DNA of 64,000 nt from G965220825 sp965220825 (GCA_965220825.1 OZ244839.1:2914001-2978000), one strand, 5' to 3'. Positions 8,172 through 17,529 are shown, counted from the stretch's first letter. The notes: a model not told the origin generated them from the letters alone. Made by a program: numbers and translations.

Positions 8172-9575
8172 TCACAGGAGGAAGAGCGCGCCCAGGCCCA
8201 GAAAGGCAAGAAAGCCGATCACGTCCGTGATGGTCGTGAGCAGGACGCCCGCCGCGGTTGCCGGGTCGATCCGCAGACGCCACAGCAGGGCGGGGATTAT
8301 CAGGCCGAAGGAGCCCGCGACCAGCATGTTGATGATCATGGCTGCGCCGATCACGCAGCCGAGAGCGATGTCCCCGTACCAGGCGGCTGCGGCACCGCCG
8401 GTGAGAATCGCGAAGACGATGCCGTTGATGCCGCCGACGATCACCTCCTTCCAGAGCACGCGAAGCACATTGGCGGAGGTCAGGTCCTTGGTCGCGATGG
8501 CACGCACGGCGACCGCCATGGTCTGGGTTCCCGCATTGCCTCCCATGGAGGCGACGATCGGCATGAGCACGGCAAGGGCCACCATCCGGTCGATGGTCGC
8601 GTCGAACTGGTAGATCACGTAGGAGGCGAGAATCGCCGTGGCGAGGTTGACCAGAAGCCAGGTGAAGCGGCCCCAGGCCGTGCGCAGGGCGGCGCGATAG
8701 ATATCCGCCTCCTGGACGCCGCTGAGGCGCAGGATGTCTTCTTCCGCCTCCTCCTGGATCACGTCCACCACATCGTCGATGGTGATGGCGCCGATCAGCC
8801 GCCCGTCTCCGCCCACCACGGGTGCGGATACGAGGTCGTACTGCTCGAAGACATGGCCGACCTCTTCTTGATCCGTCTCGGCGGGGATCGTTTTGAGATC
8901 GGCCGTCATCACGTCGCGAAGCAGCATGGGGCGGCGCGTGCGCATGAGGGTGTGGAGCGGGACGCGGCCCACGGGGTGCCTGTGGGCATCCAGCACATAG
9001 ATTTCGTAGAACTCGTCGGGCAGGTCGGCGGTCTCGCGCATATGGTCGATGGTCCGTCCCACGGTCCAGAATGCGGGCAGCGCGACGAACTCGCGTTGCA
9101 TCAGGCGGCCGGCGCTTTCCTCCGGATAGGTGAGGCTTTCCTCGACCCGTAGCCGTTCGTCGCCCGGGATCGCGTCGAGGATCTCTTTCTGTTGGGGCTC
9201 GTCGAGGTCTTCGATCACGGCGACGGCGTCGTCCGTGTCCATGTCGGTAATCGCCTCGGCGACCCTGGCGGCGCCGATCTCGGCGATCAGCTCTTCGCGA
9301 ATATCGTCTTCGACATTGGCCAGGACATCGCCGCTCAGCACATCCGCGGCAACGGCCGCGAGACGCTGCCGCTCGTCGGGCCGGAAACGCTCGATCAGGT
9401 CGGCCGTGTCCGCATCGTGCAGCGGGGCGACGAGAGTGCGGATGCGGTCTCCGTCGGAGGCGGCCAGCGCATCGCGTACCGTCTGGACGAGGCCGGTGGT
9501 GAGACCGTAAAGCCCTTCCCGCCTCTCGTTCCGGGGCGTCGCGCCGGTCTCCGCGGGCGGGACGGGCGAAGCCAT
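8172..9575 (-). CDS. mgtE: MgtE-family magnesium transporter
   Basis: 467 residues with the MgtE order: an N-terminal superhelical domain (about 25-145), a pair of CBS domains (about 150-270) and five C-terminal transmembrane helices from about residue 300. The membrane part contains PIVASMGGNAGTQTMAVAVR, the conserved segment lining the Mg2+ pore, and DVIGFLAFLGLG in the last helices. It mediates gated Mg2+ uptake, closed when the cytosolic domains bind Mg2+. It begins 10 bp downstream of the malic enzyme stop, so the two may be co-transcribed; malic enzyme needs a divalent metal. No magnesium riboswitch could be placed because there is no leader. Confidence 0.92.
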   Translation of the reverse strand: MASPVPPAETGATPRNERREGLYGLTTGLVQTVRDALAASDGDRIRTLVAPLHDADTADLIERFRPDERQRLAAVAADVLSGDVLANVEDDIREELIAEIGAARVAEAITDMDTDDAVAVIEDLDEPQQKEILDAIPGDERLRVEESLTYPEESAGRLMQREFVALPAFWTVGRTIDHMRETADLPDEFYEIYVLDAHRHPVGRVPLHTLMRTRRPMLLRDVMTADLKTIPAETDQEEVGHVFEQYDLVSAPVVGGDGRLIGAITIDDVVDVIQEEAEEDILRLSGVQEADIYRAALRTAWGRFTWLLVNLATAILASYVIYQFDATIDRMVALAVLMPIVASMGGNAGTQTMAVAVRAIATKDLTSANVLRVLWKEVIVGGINGIVFAILTGGAAAAWYGDIALGCVIGAAMIINMLVAGSFGLIIPALLWRLRIDPATAAGVLLTTITDVIGFLAFLGLGALFLL

Positions 9576-9585
9576 CCGGATCCGA

Positions 9586-11955
9586 TCAATCCGCTGCCGC
9601 GGCGACCGCGGCGGCGATGCTGCTCTCCTCGGCGCGGCTTTGCGCTTCGACGGCGGCGACCGCGGTCATGTTCAGCACGCCGCGCGTCGTCGCGGAGCCA
9701 TGCAGCACATAGGCCGGTGCCGCGAGGCCGAGCAGGATGGGCCCGACGGAAATTCCGTCCCCCAGCGCCTTGATCATGCTGTAGGCGATGTTCGCCGAGG
9801 TCAGATCGGGCATGATCAGCGTGTTTGCCTGCCCCTTGAGGCGGGAGTTGGGGAACATTTCGGCGCGAATCGTCTCGTCGAGCGCCGTGTCCGCATGCAT
9901 CTCGCCTTCCACTTCGAGGGTCGGCGCGCGGCGGCGCAGCAGGCTGAGCGCGTCCCGCATCTTCACCGACGCCGCGAAGTCGTTGCTGCCGAAATTGGAG
10001 CCCGAAAGCAACGCGATCTTGGGCGCCATGCCGAAACGCCGAACCTGCTCCGCGGCCAGGATGGTGGACTGGCAAATTTCCGCCGGGCTCGGGTCTTCCG
10101 TGACGTGGGTATCGGCGATGAAAAAGCTGCCCTTGGCAAGGAGCAGAACCTGGAGCGCGGCCGCCGAGGTGACGCCCTGCCGCAGACCGATCACGTCGAG
10201 CACATGGAGGAGCTCGGGGCGGAACAGGCTGACGGGGCCCGCCAGCATCGCGTCGGCGTCCTTGCAGCGCACCATCATCGCGGCGATGACCGTCGTCTGG
10301 GTCCGGAGTGCGGTTCGCGCCGCCGCGGGCGATGCGCCCCGGCGTCCCCTGAGTTCGTGGTAGAGGCGCCAATAGGCGTCGTACTTGTCGTAGTTGTCGG
10401 GATCGATCACTTCCAGGGTCTTGCCGATCTCGAGGCGCAGGGAGAGCGCGTCGATCTGCTCCTCGATTTGCGCTGGCCGGCCGATGACGATGGGTTGGGC
10501 GATTCGCTCGTCCACCGCCTGCTGCACCGCCCTGAGAACGCGCTCGTCTTCTCCGTCGGCGTAGACGACGCGTCTGGGATCGGCTTTCGCCCGGTCGAAC
10601 ACCGCCTTCATAAGGTAGCCGGTGCGGAAGACGAGGCCCGCAAGTTCTTCGCGATAGGCGGAGAGGTCGGCGATGGGGCGGCTGGCGACGCCGCTCGCCA
10701 TGGCGGCCTCGGCGACGGCGACAGGCACCGTCAGGATCAGTCGGGGATCGAACGGCTTGGGGATGATGTAGCCCGCGCCATATTTGAGCGACTGGCCGCC
10801 ATAGGCCGCCGCTACCACGTCCGAGGACTCGGCCATGGCGAGGTCCGCGATGGCGCGTACGCAGGCGAGCTTCATCGCCGTGTTGATCTCGGTGGCCCCG
10901 CAGTCCAGCGCGCCGCGGAAGATGAACGGGAAGCAGAGGACGTTGTTGACCTGGTTGGGATAGTCCGAGCGTCCGGTGGCGATGATCGCGTCGGGCCGAA
11001 CGGCGAGGGCGTCCTCCGGCATGATCTCGGGCGTCGGATTGGCGAGGGCCAGGATGATCGGGCTCGGCCCCATCTTGCGCACCATCTCGGGCGTCATGGT
11101 GCGGGGGCCCGAAAGACCCAGAAAAACATCCGCCGACTCGATGGCGTCGTCCAGAGTCTGGGCGTCGGTGTCCAGCGCGTAGCGCTTCTTCTCTTCGTTC
11201 AGATCGTCTCTATTCGAACGCAGCACACCCTTGCGGTCGCAGACGGTGATGTTCTGCTTCGAAATCCCGAGCTCTCCCAGCAGGTCGAGGCAGGCGATGG
11301 CGGATGCGCCCGCCCCGGAGCAGACGAGCTTCACCTCCTCCATTTCCTTGCCGACGATCCGGAGCGCGTTGAGAACGGCCGCGCCCACGCAGATCGCCGT
11401 GCCGTGCTGATCGTCGTGGAAGACGGGGATGTTCAAGCGCTCCTTGAGGCGGCGCTCGATCTCGAAACATTCCGGCGCCTTGATGTCTTCGAGGTTGATC
11501 GCGCCGAAGGTGGGCTCGAGGCGGGAGATGGTATCCACCAGGGAATCGATGTCGTTCTCGTCGATCTCGATGTCGAACACGTCGATATTGGCGAACTTCT
11601 TGAAGAGGACGGCCTTGCCCTCCATCACCGGTTTTGCGGCGAGCGCGCCGATGGCACCCAGCCCCAGCACCGCGCTGCCGTTGCTGATTACCGCGACCAG
11701 ATTGGCCCGCGCCGTGTAGGCCCAGGCCTGGGCCGGGTCCTTCTCGATCTCCTCACAGGCGGCGGCGACGCCGGGGCTGTAGGCGAGCGCGAGATCGCGC
11801 TGGGTCGTCATCCGTTTGGTCGGATGAATGCCCAGCTTTCCGGGTTTGGGATTGCGGTGATAATCGAGCGCCGCCTGCCGCAAGTCGTCCGCCATGCCCT
11901 GCTCCGCCGTTTCCGCGTCCGCCGCCTGCGGGCGCGGCGGGGAATGTGAGCCCAT
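9586..11955 (-). CDS. maeB: NADP-dependent malic enzyme with C-terminal phosphotransacetylase-like domain
   Basis: 789 residues, the size of the two-domain MaeB enzymes. An N-terminal malic domain (DLALAYSPGVAAACEEI, about 55-70), a Rossmann NAD(P) domain (LVCSGAGASAIACLDLLG) and a C-terminal phosphate acetyltransferase-like domain (about 455-780) are visible. It decarboxylates malate to pyruvate with NADP+ reduction; the C-terminal domain in this family is regulatory and not catalytic. ATG 11955 gives 20 extra residues; the internal ATG at 11895 (MADDLRQAAL) matches family N-termini equally well and could be the true start. mgtE follows directly. Confidence 0.93.
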   Translation of the reverse strand: MGSHSPPRPQAADAETAEQGMADDLRQAALDYHRNPKPGKLGIHPTKRMTTQRDLALAYSPGVAAACEEIEKDPAQAWAYTARANLVAVISNGSAVLGLGAIGALAAKPVMEGKAVLFKKFANIDVFDIEIDENDIDSLVDTISRLEPTFGAINLEDIKAPECFEIERRLKERLNIPVFHDDQHGTAICVGAAVLNALRIVGKEMEEVKLVCSGAGASAIACLDLLGELGISKQNITVCDRKGVLRSNRDDLNEEKKRYALDTDAQTLDDAIESADVFLGLSGPRTMTPEMVRKMGPSPIILALANPTPEIMPEDALAVRPDAIIATGRSDYPNQVNNVLCFPFIFRGALDCGATEINTAMKLACVRAIADLAMAESSDVVAAAYGGQSLKYGAGYIIPKPFDPRLILTVPVAVAEAAMASGVASRPIADLSAYREELAGLVFRTGYLMKAVFDRAKADPRRVVYADGEDERVLRAVQQAVDERIAQPIVIGRPAQIEEQIDALSLRLEIGKTLEVIDPDNYDKYDAYWRLYHELRGRRGASPAAARTALRTQTTVIAAMMVRCKDADAMLAGPVSLFRPELLHVLDVIGLRQGVTSAAALQVLLLAKGSFFIADTHVTEDPSPAEICQSTILAAEQVRRFGMAPKIALLSGSNFGSNDFAASVKMRDALSLLRRRAPTLEVEGEMHADTALDETIRAEMFPNSRLKGQANTLIMPDLTSANIAYSMIKALGDGISVGPILLGLAAPAYVLHGSATTRGVLNMTAVAAVEAQSRAEESSIAAAVAAAAD

Positions 11956-12188
11956 AACCGCCGGTTGGCAAACGGTTTCGCGAGCCCGCCGACTCGTACG
12001 CCGTCTCGACCCGCCGGCCGGGCCCTCGATTCACCCGTGGGGACGGCCTGTTCGCCGACGATGGGCACGCGCGCGGGAGACGAGCCGCGGCCGTGGCAGG
12101 CTGCGCTGCGCGGGCGTCAGGTGGTCGCGACCCAAGTCGAGGCGGGAGGGCCCCGATGGCGGCCGACTAGGGGAGTGGACCGCCGCGC

Positions 12189-12527
12189 TTATGCGCCGAC
12201 GGACGAAACGGCGTCGCTCCGGGAGCCGTGAAGCCGCACGATCTTGTCGAATCCGCTGATCTTGAAGACTTCCTCGATCGGGCCCGAGAGCGAGCAAAGG
12301 GCGAAATCGATGTCGCGCTTCTTGAGCGTTTTCGCGATCAGCAAGACGGCGCGGAGCCCCGCACTGCTGATGTAGGTCAGGCCGCCGCAATCGATGATCA
12401 CGGCGCGATGATCGTCACCGATGGCCGATTGCATGGCGTCCTCGAAGTCGTGGGCGTTCGAGCCGTCGATACGGCCTTCCGCCTGAGCAACCAGTATGCC
12501 GTTCTCGTTCTCTGTGTTGATGTCCAT
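12189..12527 (-). CDS. STAS-domain protein (anti-sigma factor antagonist-like)
   Basis: 112 residues covering one STAS domain. DCGGLTYISSAGLRAVLLIAK carries the conserved serine (second S of ISSAG) that is phosphorylated by partner kinases in SpoIIAA/RsbV proteins. Such proteins control anti-sigma factors or other switches through reversible binding. No kinase or anti-sigma factor lies beside it, so the partner is unknown. The next gene on the same strand upstream is the GPP34-like gene, 178 bp away, too far to assume an operon. Confidence 0.85.
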   Translation of the reverse strand: MDINTENENGILVAQAEGRIDGSNAHDFEDAMQSAIGDDHRAVIIDCGGLTYISSAGLRAVLLIAKTLKKRDIDFALCSLSGPIEEVFKISGFDKIVRLHGSRSDAVSSVGA

Positions 12528-12705
12528 CGGTCCTGTCTTCCCGTCTGATGTAATCGACCGCTTCCCGGCCCTGGGTGCGTTATCCGATCAATTCCCAGGC
12601 GGCCGGATGGTACCACGAAATATCGGGCGTCGACGCATCGGCGGGCGGGTCCACGCCCGCAAGTGCGCGCCGTGCTCTATCTGGTGCATGGGCTGGTGCC
12701 ATGGC

Positions 12706-13356
12706 CTAGTGCATGGGCGCCATCGCGACGGCGAGGGACGCTTCGATCTCTCTTATGGCCATGGAGACCTCGCGCCCGATCAGTTCCATCTTGCGCACCT
12801 GCTCGATACGCGGCGAAACGCTCTTCAACTCGCGGCCGGAAAGCAGAATGCCGAAAATCCCGCAGGCGTCGGCGAGAGAAATGATCACCGCGTCCCGCGC
12901 GTCGGGAATTTCGTCGCTGAAGAGCACCTCCATGATCCGGAGCTTCACCTCGCGCACCGTCTTGTTGTCGATGACGGGGTAGCGCCGCGTATGGAACACC
13001 CAGAGAAAGCGATCCTCCTCCCTGCGCAGGATGCCGCGCTCGATCAGCCGCGCCAGCGCGCGCTCATGCACCTCGCCGGTGTGTTTGATCGTGTCCTCGA
13101 TCCAGTAGCGCGTGTCGTGGGTCTCGTCCGATTTGACGATGCGGGCGAGCGTCGGGTCCAGCAGGTCGTCGTCGATCGGCGAAGGGTCGATGACCACCAG
13201 GCGCTCGAGATCGGTGTCGATCCGGCCCTCCAGGGCAAGGTCCATCAGAACCGCGCCGGACAGGGCGTAGTCGAGCCACAGCGTCGGCACGTCCGCGAAT
13301 TTCCCGCCCTGGTCGTCGAGCAGGAGCAGCATGATCTCTTCGGCGAACCTGAGCAT
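12706..13356 (-). CDS. GOLPH3/VPS74-like (GPP34 family) protein
   Basis: 216 residues. The N-terminus FAEEIMLLLLDDQGGKFADV and the following segment DYALSGAVLMDLALEGRIDT match the GPP34 family, which includes eukaryotic GOLPH3, a PI4P-binding Golgi adaptor. Bacterial members are little studied. The helical arrangement, with ALARLIERGILRREEDRFLW in the middle, is consistent with the family. ATG at 13356 is taken because it begins just before the conserved block; a long upstream extension in frame is antisense to the next gene. The C-terminus ends at AMAPMH. No lipid or polysaccharide gene is adjacent, so a role in membrane or glycosylation processes is only speculation. Confidence 0.8.
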   Translation of the reverse strand: MLRFAEEIMLLLLDDQGGKFADVPTLWLDYALSGAVLMDLALEGRIDTDLERLVVIDPSPIDDDLLDPTLARIVKSDETHDTRYWIEDTIKHTGEVHERALARLIERGILRREEDRFLWVFHTRRYPVIDNKTVREVKLRIMEVLFSDEIPDARDAVIISLADACGIFGILLSGRELKSVSPRIEQVRKMELIGREVSMAIREIEASLAVAMAPMH

Positions 13357-13536
13357 GAACGCAGTCTCCGGAAAGGGGGCCGCGGCGCGAGGCGCCATCA
13401 TGGCACAAGGTCCCGCGATACGGAACGGAATTGGCACGTCCCAAGGCGGTGCAAAAGTCTCGTCGCGTTGTGCCACGGGCTTGCGGCGGCGGGGACGGGG
13501 CGCCAGACTTTCGCGACATATCGTGGAAGGACCGGC

Positions 13537-14547
13537 ATGAGCGAAGGCCTGCGGATCGATCCGCCCTACCTGCTGTTTCTCGGAGATGCGCGCGACGAGC
13601 TCGCGGCGAAGACCGCCCGCGGTATCCATGTGTGGCGGCCGGAACTCTGCGTCGGCCAGTTGCGGCTGGCGGGCTGCAATGCCCGTCTCGAGCTGCCGGA
13701 AATGACGGTCGAGGCGGCGGCGGCGGTGGGTGCCCGGAGCCTTATCGTCGGCGTTGCCAACCGGGGCGGGGTGATCGGCGAGAACTGGGTGGAAACGCTG
13801 CTTGCCGCACTTGATGCCGGTCTCGATCTCGCGAGCGGTCTGCATGCACGGCTCACGGACGTGGCGCCGATTCGCGAAAAGGCCGCGGCGCGCGGGCGGC
13901 GCCTTATCGACGTCCGGCACCCTTGGCGGGAATTCCCGCTGGGCAACGGCCGGCCACGTGCCGGCAAGCGGCTTCTCACTGTCGGCACCGACGCCTCGGT
14001 GGGGAAGATGTACACCACGCTTGCGCTGGAGGCCGAGCTGCGCGGGCGGGGTGTTCCGTGCAGCTTTCGCGCCACGGGCCAGACCGGAGTCTTCATCGCC
14101 GGCGAAGGGCTTTCGGTGGACGCCGTGGTCGCCGATTTCATCTCGGGCGCCATCGAGTGGCTCTCGCCCGAAAACGATCCCGCCCATTGGGACCTCATCG
14201 AGGGGCAGGGCTCCCTCTTTCATCCCTCCTTTGCGGGCGTCACCCTCGGCTTGATCCACGGTGCCCAGCCCGATGCCATTGTCGTCTGCCACGAACCCAC
14301 CCGGACCCACATGCGGGGGCTGCCCGACTTTCCCCTCCCGGGGATCGCCGCCTGTATCGAGGCCAATCTCGCTGCCGCGAGGTTGACCAATCCGGATGTG
14401 GTCTGTGCGGGCCTCAGCATCAACACCGCCGGGCTGGCGGAGGCCGAAGCCGACGCGCTGCTGGCGCGCCTTGCGGAGGCCCACGGTCTGCCTTGTGCGG
14501 ACCCGACCCGCACCGGGGTCGGCGCCATCGTCGACCGGCTGGTCTGA
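13537..14547 (+). CDS. dgcN: DUF1611 family protein, probable D-glutamate N-acetyltransferase DgcN
   Basis: 336 residues of the DUF1611 family. A P-loop-like motif TVGTDASVGKMYTTLAL occurs near residue 150, and EGQGSLFHPSF near 220 is conserved in the family. Start ATG 13537 has GGAAGG about 7 bp upstream. It is followed 3 bp later by a dipeptide-epimerase-type enolase, the same arrangement as the dgcN-dgcA D-glutamate pathway reported in marine Proteobacteria, where DgcN acetylates D-glutamate and DgcA racemises N-acetyl-D-glutamate to the L form. The pair assignment comes from family and synteny; no biochemical residue was checked. Confidence 0.78.
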   Translation: MSEGLRIDPPYLLFLGDARDELAAKTARGIHVWRPELCVGQLRLAGCNARLELPEMTVEAAAAVGARSLIVGVANRGGVIGENWVETLLAALDAGLDLASGLHARLTDVAPIREKAAARGRRLIDVRHPWREFPLGNGRPRAGKRLLTVGTDASVGKMYTTLALEAELRGRGVPCSFRATGQTGVFIAGEGLSVDAVVADFISGAIEWLSPENDPAHWDLIEGQGSLFHPSFAGVTLGLIHGAQPDAIVVCHEPTRTHMRGLPDFPLPGIAACIEANLAAARLTNPDVVCAGLSINTAGLAEAEADALLARLAEAHGLPCADPTRTGVGAIVDRLV

Positions 14548-14550
14548 GCG

Positions 14551-15549
14551 GTGAAGCCTGCGCGCACCGGGCGCCGACTGGCAGCGCAGATCGAGGACTG
14601 GCCGCTCCGCGGCGCTTTTCGGATCTCCCGGGGCGCGAAGACGGAAGCGCGGGTCGTCGTCGTTTCCATTACCGAGAATGGGACCACCGGGCGCGGCGAG
14701 AGCGTGCCCTATCCGCGCTATGGCGAGACGCCCGAAGCGGTGTGCGAGGCGGTCGAGAGCGTGCGGGAGTCGGTCGAGGGAGGCATGGGGCGCGACGGTC
14801 TGCAGGCCGCGCTTCCGCCGGGCGCGGCGCGCAATGCCGTCGACTGCGCGCTATGGGACCTGGAGGCGAAACGCGCGGGCCGGCGGGTCTGGCAGCTTGC
14901 CGGGCTTCCCGCGCCCCGTCCCTGCACCACGGCGCTGACCCTCGGCCTGGATACGCCCGAGAACATGGGGCGCGCCGCCGCAGGCCATGCGGCGTTTCCG
15001 CTGCTCAAGCTCAAGGTCGCGGGGGAGGGGGATCTGGAGCGGGTCCGCGCCGTCCGCGAGAACGCGCCCGCCGCCCGCATCATTGTGGATGCCAACGAGG
15101 GTTGGCGGCCGGCAATGCTGGACAGGTTCCCCGCCGCGCTTCATGCGCTCGGCGTCGAGCTGATCGAGCAGCCCCTCCCCGCGGGAGAGGACGACGCGCT
15201 CGCCGGGCGGGACTTCCCGATACCGATCTGCGCCGACGAGAGCTGCCACACGGCGGCCGACCTCCCGGGGCTCGTGGGGCGGTACCAGGCGGTCAATGTC
15301 AAGCTCGACAAGACCGGCGGTCTGACCGAAGCGCTGGCGCTGATACGGGCGGCGCCGGCAGCGGGCTTTCACATCATGGTGGGCTGCATGGTGGGCACGT
15401 CTCTCGCCATGGCGCCCGCGACCCTGCTCGCCCACGCCGCCGACCATGTGGATCTCGACGGCCCTCTCCTCATGGCACGGGACCGCGCCCCCGGTCTCCG
15501 CTACGACGGCGCTTGCCTCCACCCACCGGATCCCGTCCTCTGGGGGTAG
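14551..15549 (+). CDS. dgcA: Enolase-superfamily dipeptide epimerase, probable N-acetyl-D-glutamate racemase DgcA
   Basis: 332 residues. The muconate-lactonising subgroup pattern is complete: LLKLKVAG (KxK catalytic lysine near residue 153), VDANEGW, IEQPLP and ADES metal ligands, and VKLDKTGG as the second catalytic lysine. The start is GTG at 14551, 3 bp after the dgcN stop. Generic annotation would be L-Ala-D/L-Glu epimerase of peptidoglycan recycling; coupling to dgcN favours the D-glutamate catabolic role. No murein peptidase sits nearby to support the recycling alternative. Confidence 0.82.
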   Translation: MKPARTGRRLAAQIEDWPLRGAFRISRGAKTEARVVVVSITENGTTGRGESVPYPRYGETPEAVCEAVESVRESVEGGMGRDGLQAALPPGAARNAVDCALWDLEAKRAGRRVWQLAGLPAPRPCTTALTLGLDTPENMGRAAAGHAAFPLLKLKVAGEGDLERVRAVRENAPAARIIVDANEGWRPAMLDRFPAALHALGVELIEQPLPAGEDDALAGRDFPIPICADESCHTAADLPGLVGRYQAVNVKLDKTGGLTEALALIRAAPAAGFHIMVGCMVGTSLAMAPATLLAHAADHVDLDGPLLMARDRAPGLRYDGACLHPPDPVLWG

Positions 15550-15636
15550 GCGCCGCATTCCACGGGCGGGCGTTGACGATGAGGGGCCGGCTCGGCTATT
15601 GAGCGGGCGATATCGAACCGAAAGGGATGTCCTGCC

Positions 15637-15780
15637 ATGCCATGGGATCTCGGGTTGCCGCTGCTTGTGGTGCTGGCCACGCTGGTCCTCTCGGTGGGCA
15701 TATTCTGGTCGGCGAAGACGCTTCTGTTCGACGCGCGCCGGCACGACGGAACGGATTCGGACACGGGCGACAGCGGCTGA
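15637..15780 (+). CDS. Small single-pass membrane protein (47 aa), hypothetical
   Basis: An ATG at 15637 with AAAGGGA about 10 bp upstream opens a 47-codon frame. Residues 5-31 are strongly hydrophobic (LGLPLLVVLATLVLSVGIFW within it) and form one membrane helix; the tail is charged and ends in an acidic, Ser/Gly-rich segment. It lies between dgcA and the convergent panC. I do not recognise a family. Codon use is like the surrounding genes, and the frame is preserved with a plausible ribosome site, so I consider it real but unproven. Confidence 0.5.
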   Translation: MPWDLGLPLLVVLATLVLSVGIFWSAKTLLFDARRHDGTDSDTGDSG

Positions 15781-15806
15781 GGGCGCCGCGCCGAACCGGG
15801 TTCCAA

Positions 15807-16664
15807 TCAGGGTTCCACCGGTCGCACCGGCACATTGTCAATGAGGCGCGTCCGCCCGAGCCAGGCGGCGGCGAGGACGCGGGCCGGCGTCCGGATCTGC
15901 GCGACCGGCGCCAGTGTCTCCGCATCGCGCACCGCCACATAGTCGACACGGCCGAAACCCGCCGCCTTGAGCGCCGCCTCGCAGCGGCCGACTTCCTCGG
16001 CGGCGCTTCCGCCGTTTGCGAGCCGCTCGGCTGCCGCCTCCAGCGTGCGGAACAGCGCCGAGGCCTGCCGCCGCTCCTCGCCCGAGAGATACGCGTTCCG
16101 CGAGGAGAGCGCGAGGCCGTCCGCATCCCGCACCGTGGGCACCGCGTCGATGCGGCAGGGAATATCGAGGTCGCGCGCAAGCCGGCGGATGACGGCGAGC
16201 TGCTGATAGTCCTTCTCGCCGAAGATCGCGACATCCGGCAAACATTGCATCAACAGCTTGGCGACCACCGTTGCGACGCCCCGGAAAAATTCGGGCCGCG
16301 CCGCGCCCTCGAGGTCCGCGGTGATATCCGATACGGTGACGGCGGTGGCGAACCCGGGCGGGTAGACGTCCCCCACCGCCGGCATGAAGGCCGCATCGAC
16401 GTCCGCCGCCGCCAGCTTGGCGAGATCGCCGTCCAGATCCCGCGGATAGGTGCGGAAATCCTCTCCCGGGCCGAACTGGGAGGGGTTCACGAACAGGCTG
16501 ACCACCGTGCGCTCGGCGCTTTCGCGTGCCGCCGCGATCAACGCCATGTGGCCCGCGTGGAGCGCGCCCATGGTGGGCACCAGCGCCACGCGACGGTTCT
16601 CTCTCCGCCACGCCGAGACGATTTCGCGCAAATGGGCGACGCTCGTCACCGGCGCGGTCGCCAT
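15807..16664 (-). CDS. panC: Pantoate--beta-alanine ligase
   Basis: 285 residues. The nucleotidyltransferase HIGH-like motif appears as MGALHAGHMALI (about 30-41), followed by FVNPSQFGPGEDF, the conserved FGEKDYQQL and LALSSRNAYLS. It condenses pantoate and beta-alanine with ATP to form pantothenate in CoA synthesis. It starts 10 bp after the panB stop, so panB-panC form one operon on the minus strand. The length is normal. Confidence 0.96.
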   Translation of the reverse strand: MATAPVTSVAHLREIVSAWRRENRRVALVPTMGALHAGHMALIAAARESAERTVVSLFVNPSQFGPGEDFRTYPRDLDGDLAKLAAADVDAAFMPAVGDVYPPGFATAVTVSDITADLEGAARPEFFRGVATVVAKLLMQCLPDVAIFGEKDYQQLAVIRRLARDLDIPCRIDAVPTVRDADGLALSSRNAYLSGEERRQASALFRTLEAAAERLANGGSAAEEVGRCEAALKAAGFGRVDYVAVRDAETLAPVAQIRTPARVLAAAWLGRTRLIDNVPVRPVEP

Positions 16665-16674
16665 GGGCGCGGCT

Positions 16675-17529
16675 TCAGGCGGGCGAGCGCTTGCGCCGGG
16701 CCCGGGTCTCGGGCGCCGGGTTCACGGTGTGCTCCGCGCCGGGGAAGCGCCGCTCCCGCACATCTTCCGCATAGGCGTGAACGGCCTGGTCGAGGCCTTC
16801 TCCCAGCGCGCCGTAACGCTTGACGAAACGGGGCCGGAATTCGCCGGCGAGGCCCACAATGTCCTCGGTCACCAGAATCTGGCCGTCGCACTCGGCGGAG
16901 GCGCCGATCCCGATGGTGGGAATCGCGAGCTCCTGGGTGAGTGTCTTGGCGAGAAGCGCCACGGTGTTCTCGATCACCACGCCGAACGCGCCGGCCTCCT
17001 GGATCGCGCGGGCATCCGCCCGGATGCGCCGGGCGCCCTCTTCCGTCTTGCCCTGGACGCGGAAGCCGCCAGCCGCGTTGACCGACTGCGGCATCAGCCC
17101 CACATGGCCCAGCACGGGCACGCCGCGGGCCGTCAGAAAGCCGACCGTCTCCGCGATCTCCTGCCCGCCTTCCAGCTTGACCGCCGTGCAGCCGGTCTCC
17201 GTCATCAGGCGGGCCGCGTTGCGGAACGCCTGGGCCGGCGATTCCTCATAGGAGCCGAAAGGCATGTCCACCACGACACAGACCCTGCGGGTGGCGCGCA
17301 CGACGGCCCTCCCGTGGGCGGCCATGGTCTCCAGCGAGACGCCGATGGTGGTGTCCATGCCGTAGAGCACCATGCCGACGGAATCGCCCACCAGGACGAG
17401 ATCGGCGACCCGGTCCACCGCGCGGGCCACCGGCGCGGTATAGGCGGTGAGCGCCACGATGGGCGTGCCTCCCTTGGCGCGGGCAATGTCGAGAACGGTC
17501 AGACGGCGGTCGGTGGGTCGCTCTGCCAT
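16675..17529 (-). CDS. panB: 3-methyl-2-oxobutanoate hydroxymethyltransferase
   Basis: 284 residues from ATG 17529. The Mg2+-binding motifs VALTAYTAP and LVGDSVGMVLYGMDTT, and VKLEGG, are those of ketopantoate hydroxymethyltransferase, a TIM-barrel enzyme that uses methylenetetrahydrofolate for the first step of pantothenate synthesis. An in-frame ATG at 17568 would add 13 residues of poor family match, so the shorter form is preferred. It is the first gene of panB-panC; an AT-rich palindromic region lies upstream at 17570-17670. Confidence 0.95.
   Translation of the reverse strand: MAERPTDRRLTVLDIARAKGGTPIVALTAYTAPVARAVDRVADLVLVGDSVGMVLYGMDTTIGVSLETMAAHGRAVVRATRRVCVVVDMPFGSYEESPAQAFRNAARLMTETGCTAVKLEGGQEIAETVGFLTARGVPVLGHVGLMPQSVNAAGGFRVQGKTEEGARRIRADARAIQEAGAFGVVIENTVALLAKTLTQELAIPTIGIGASAECDGQILVTEDIVGLAGEFRPRFVKRYGALGEGLDQAVHAYAEDVRERRFPGAEHTVNPAPETRARRKRSPA

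Noticed and set aside
9640..11949. Long plus-strand open frame (769 codons) opposite the malic enzyme
   Set aside because: Antisense shadow in high-GC DNA; the minus-strand frame has clear MaeB motifs and the plus frame is low-complexity and His/Arg/Gly-rich.
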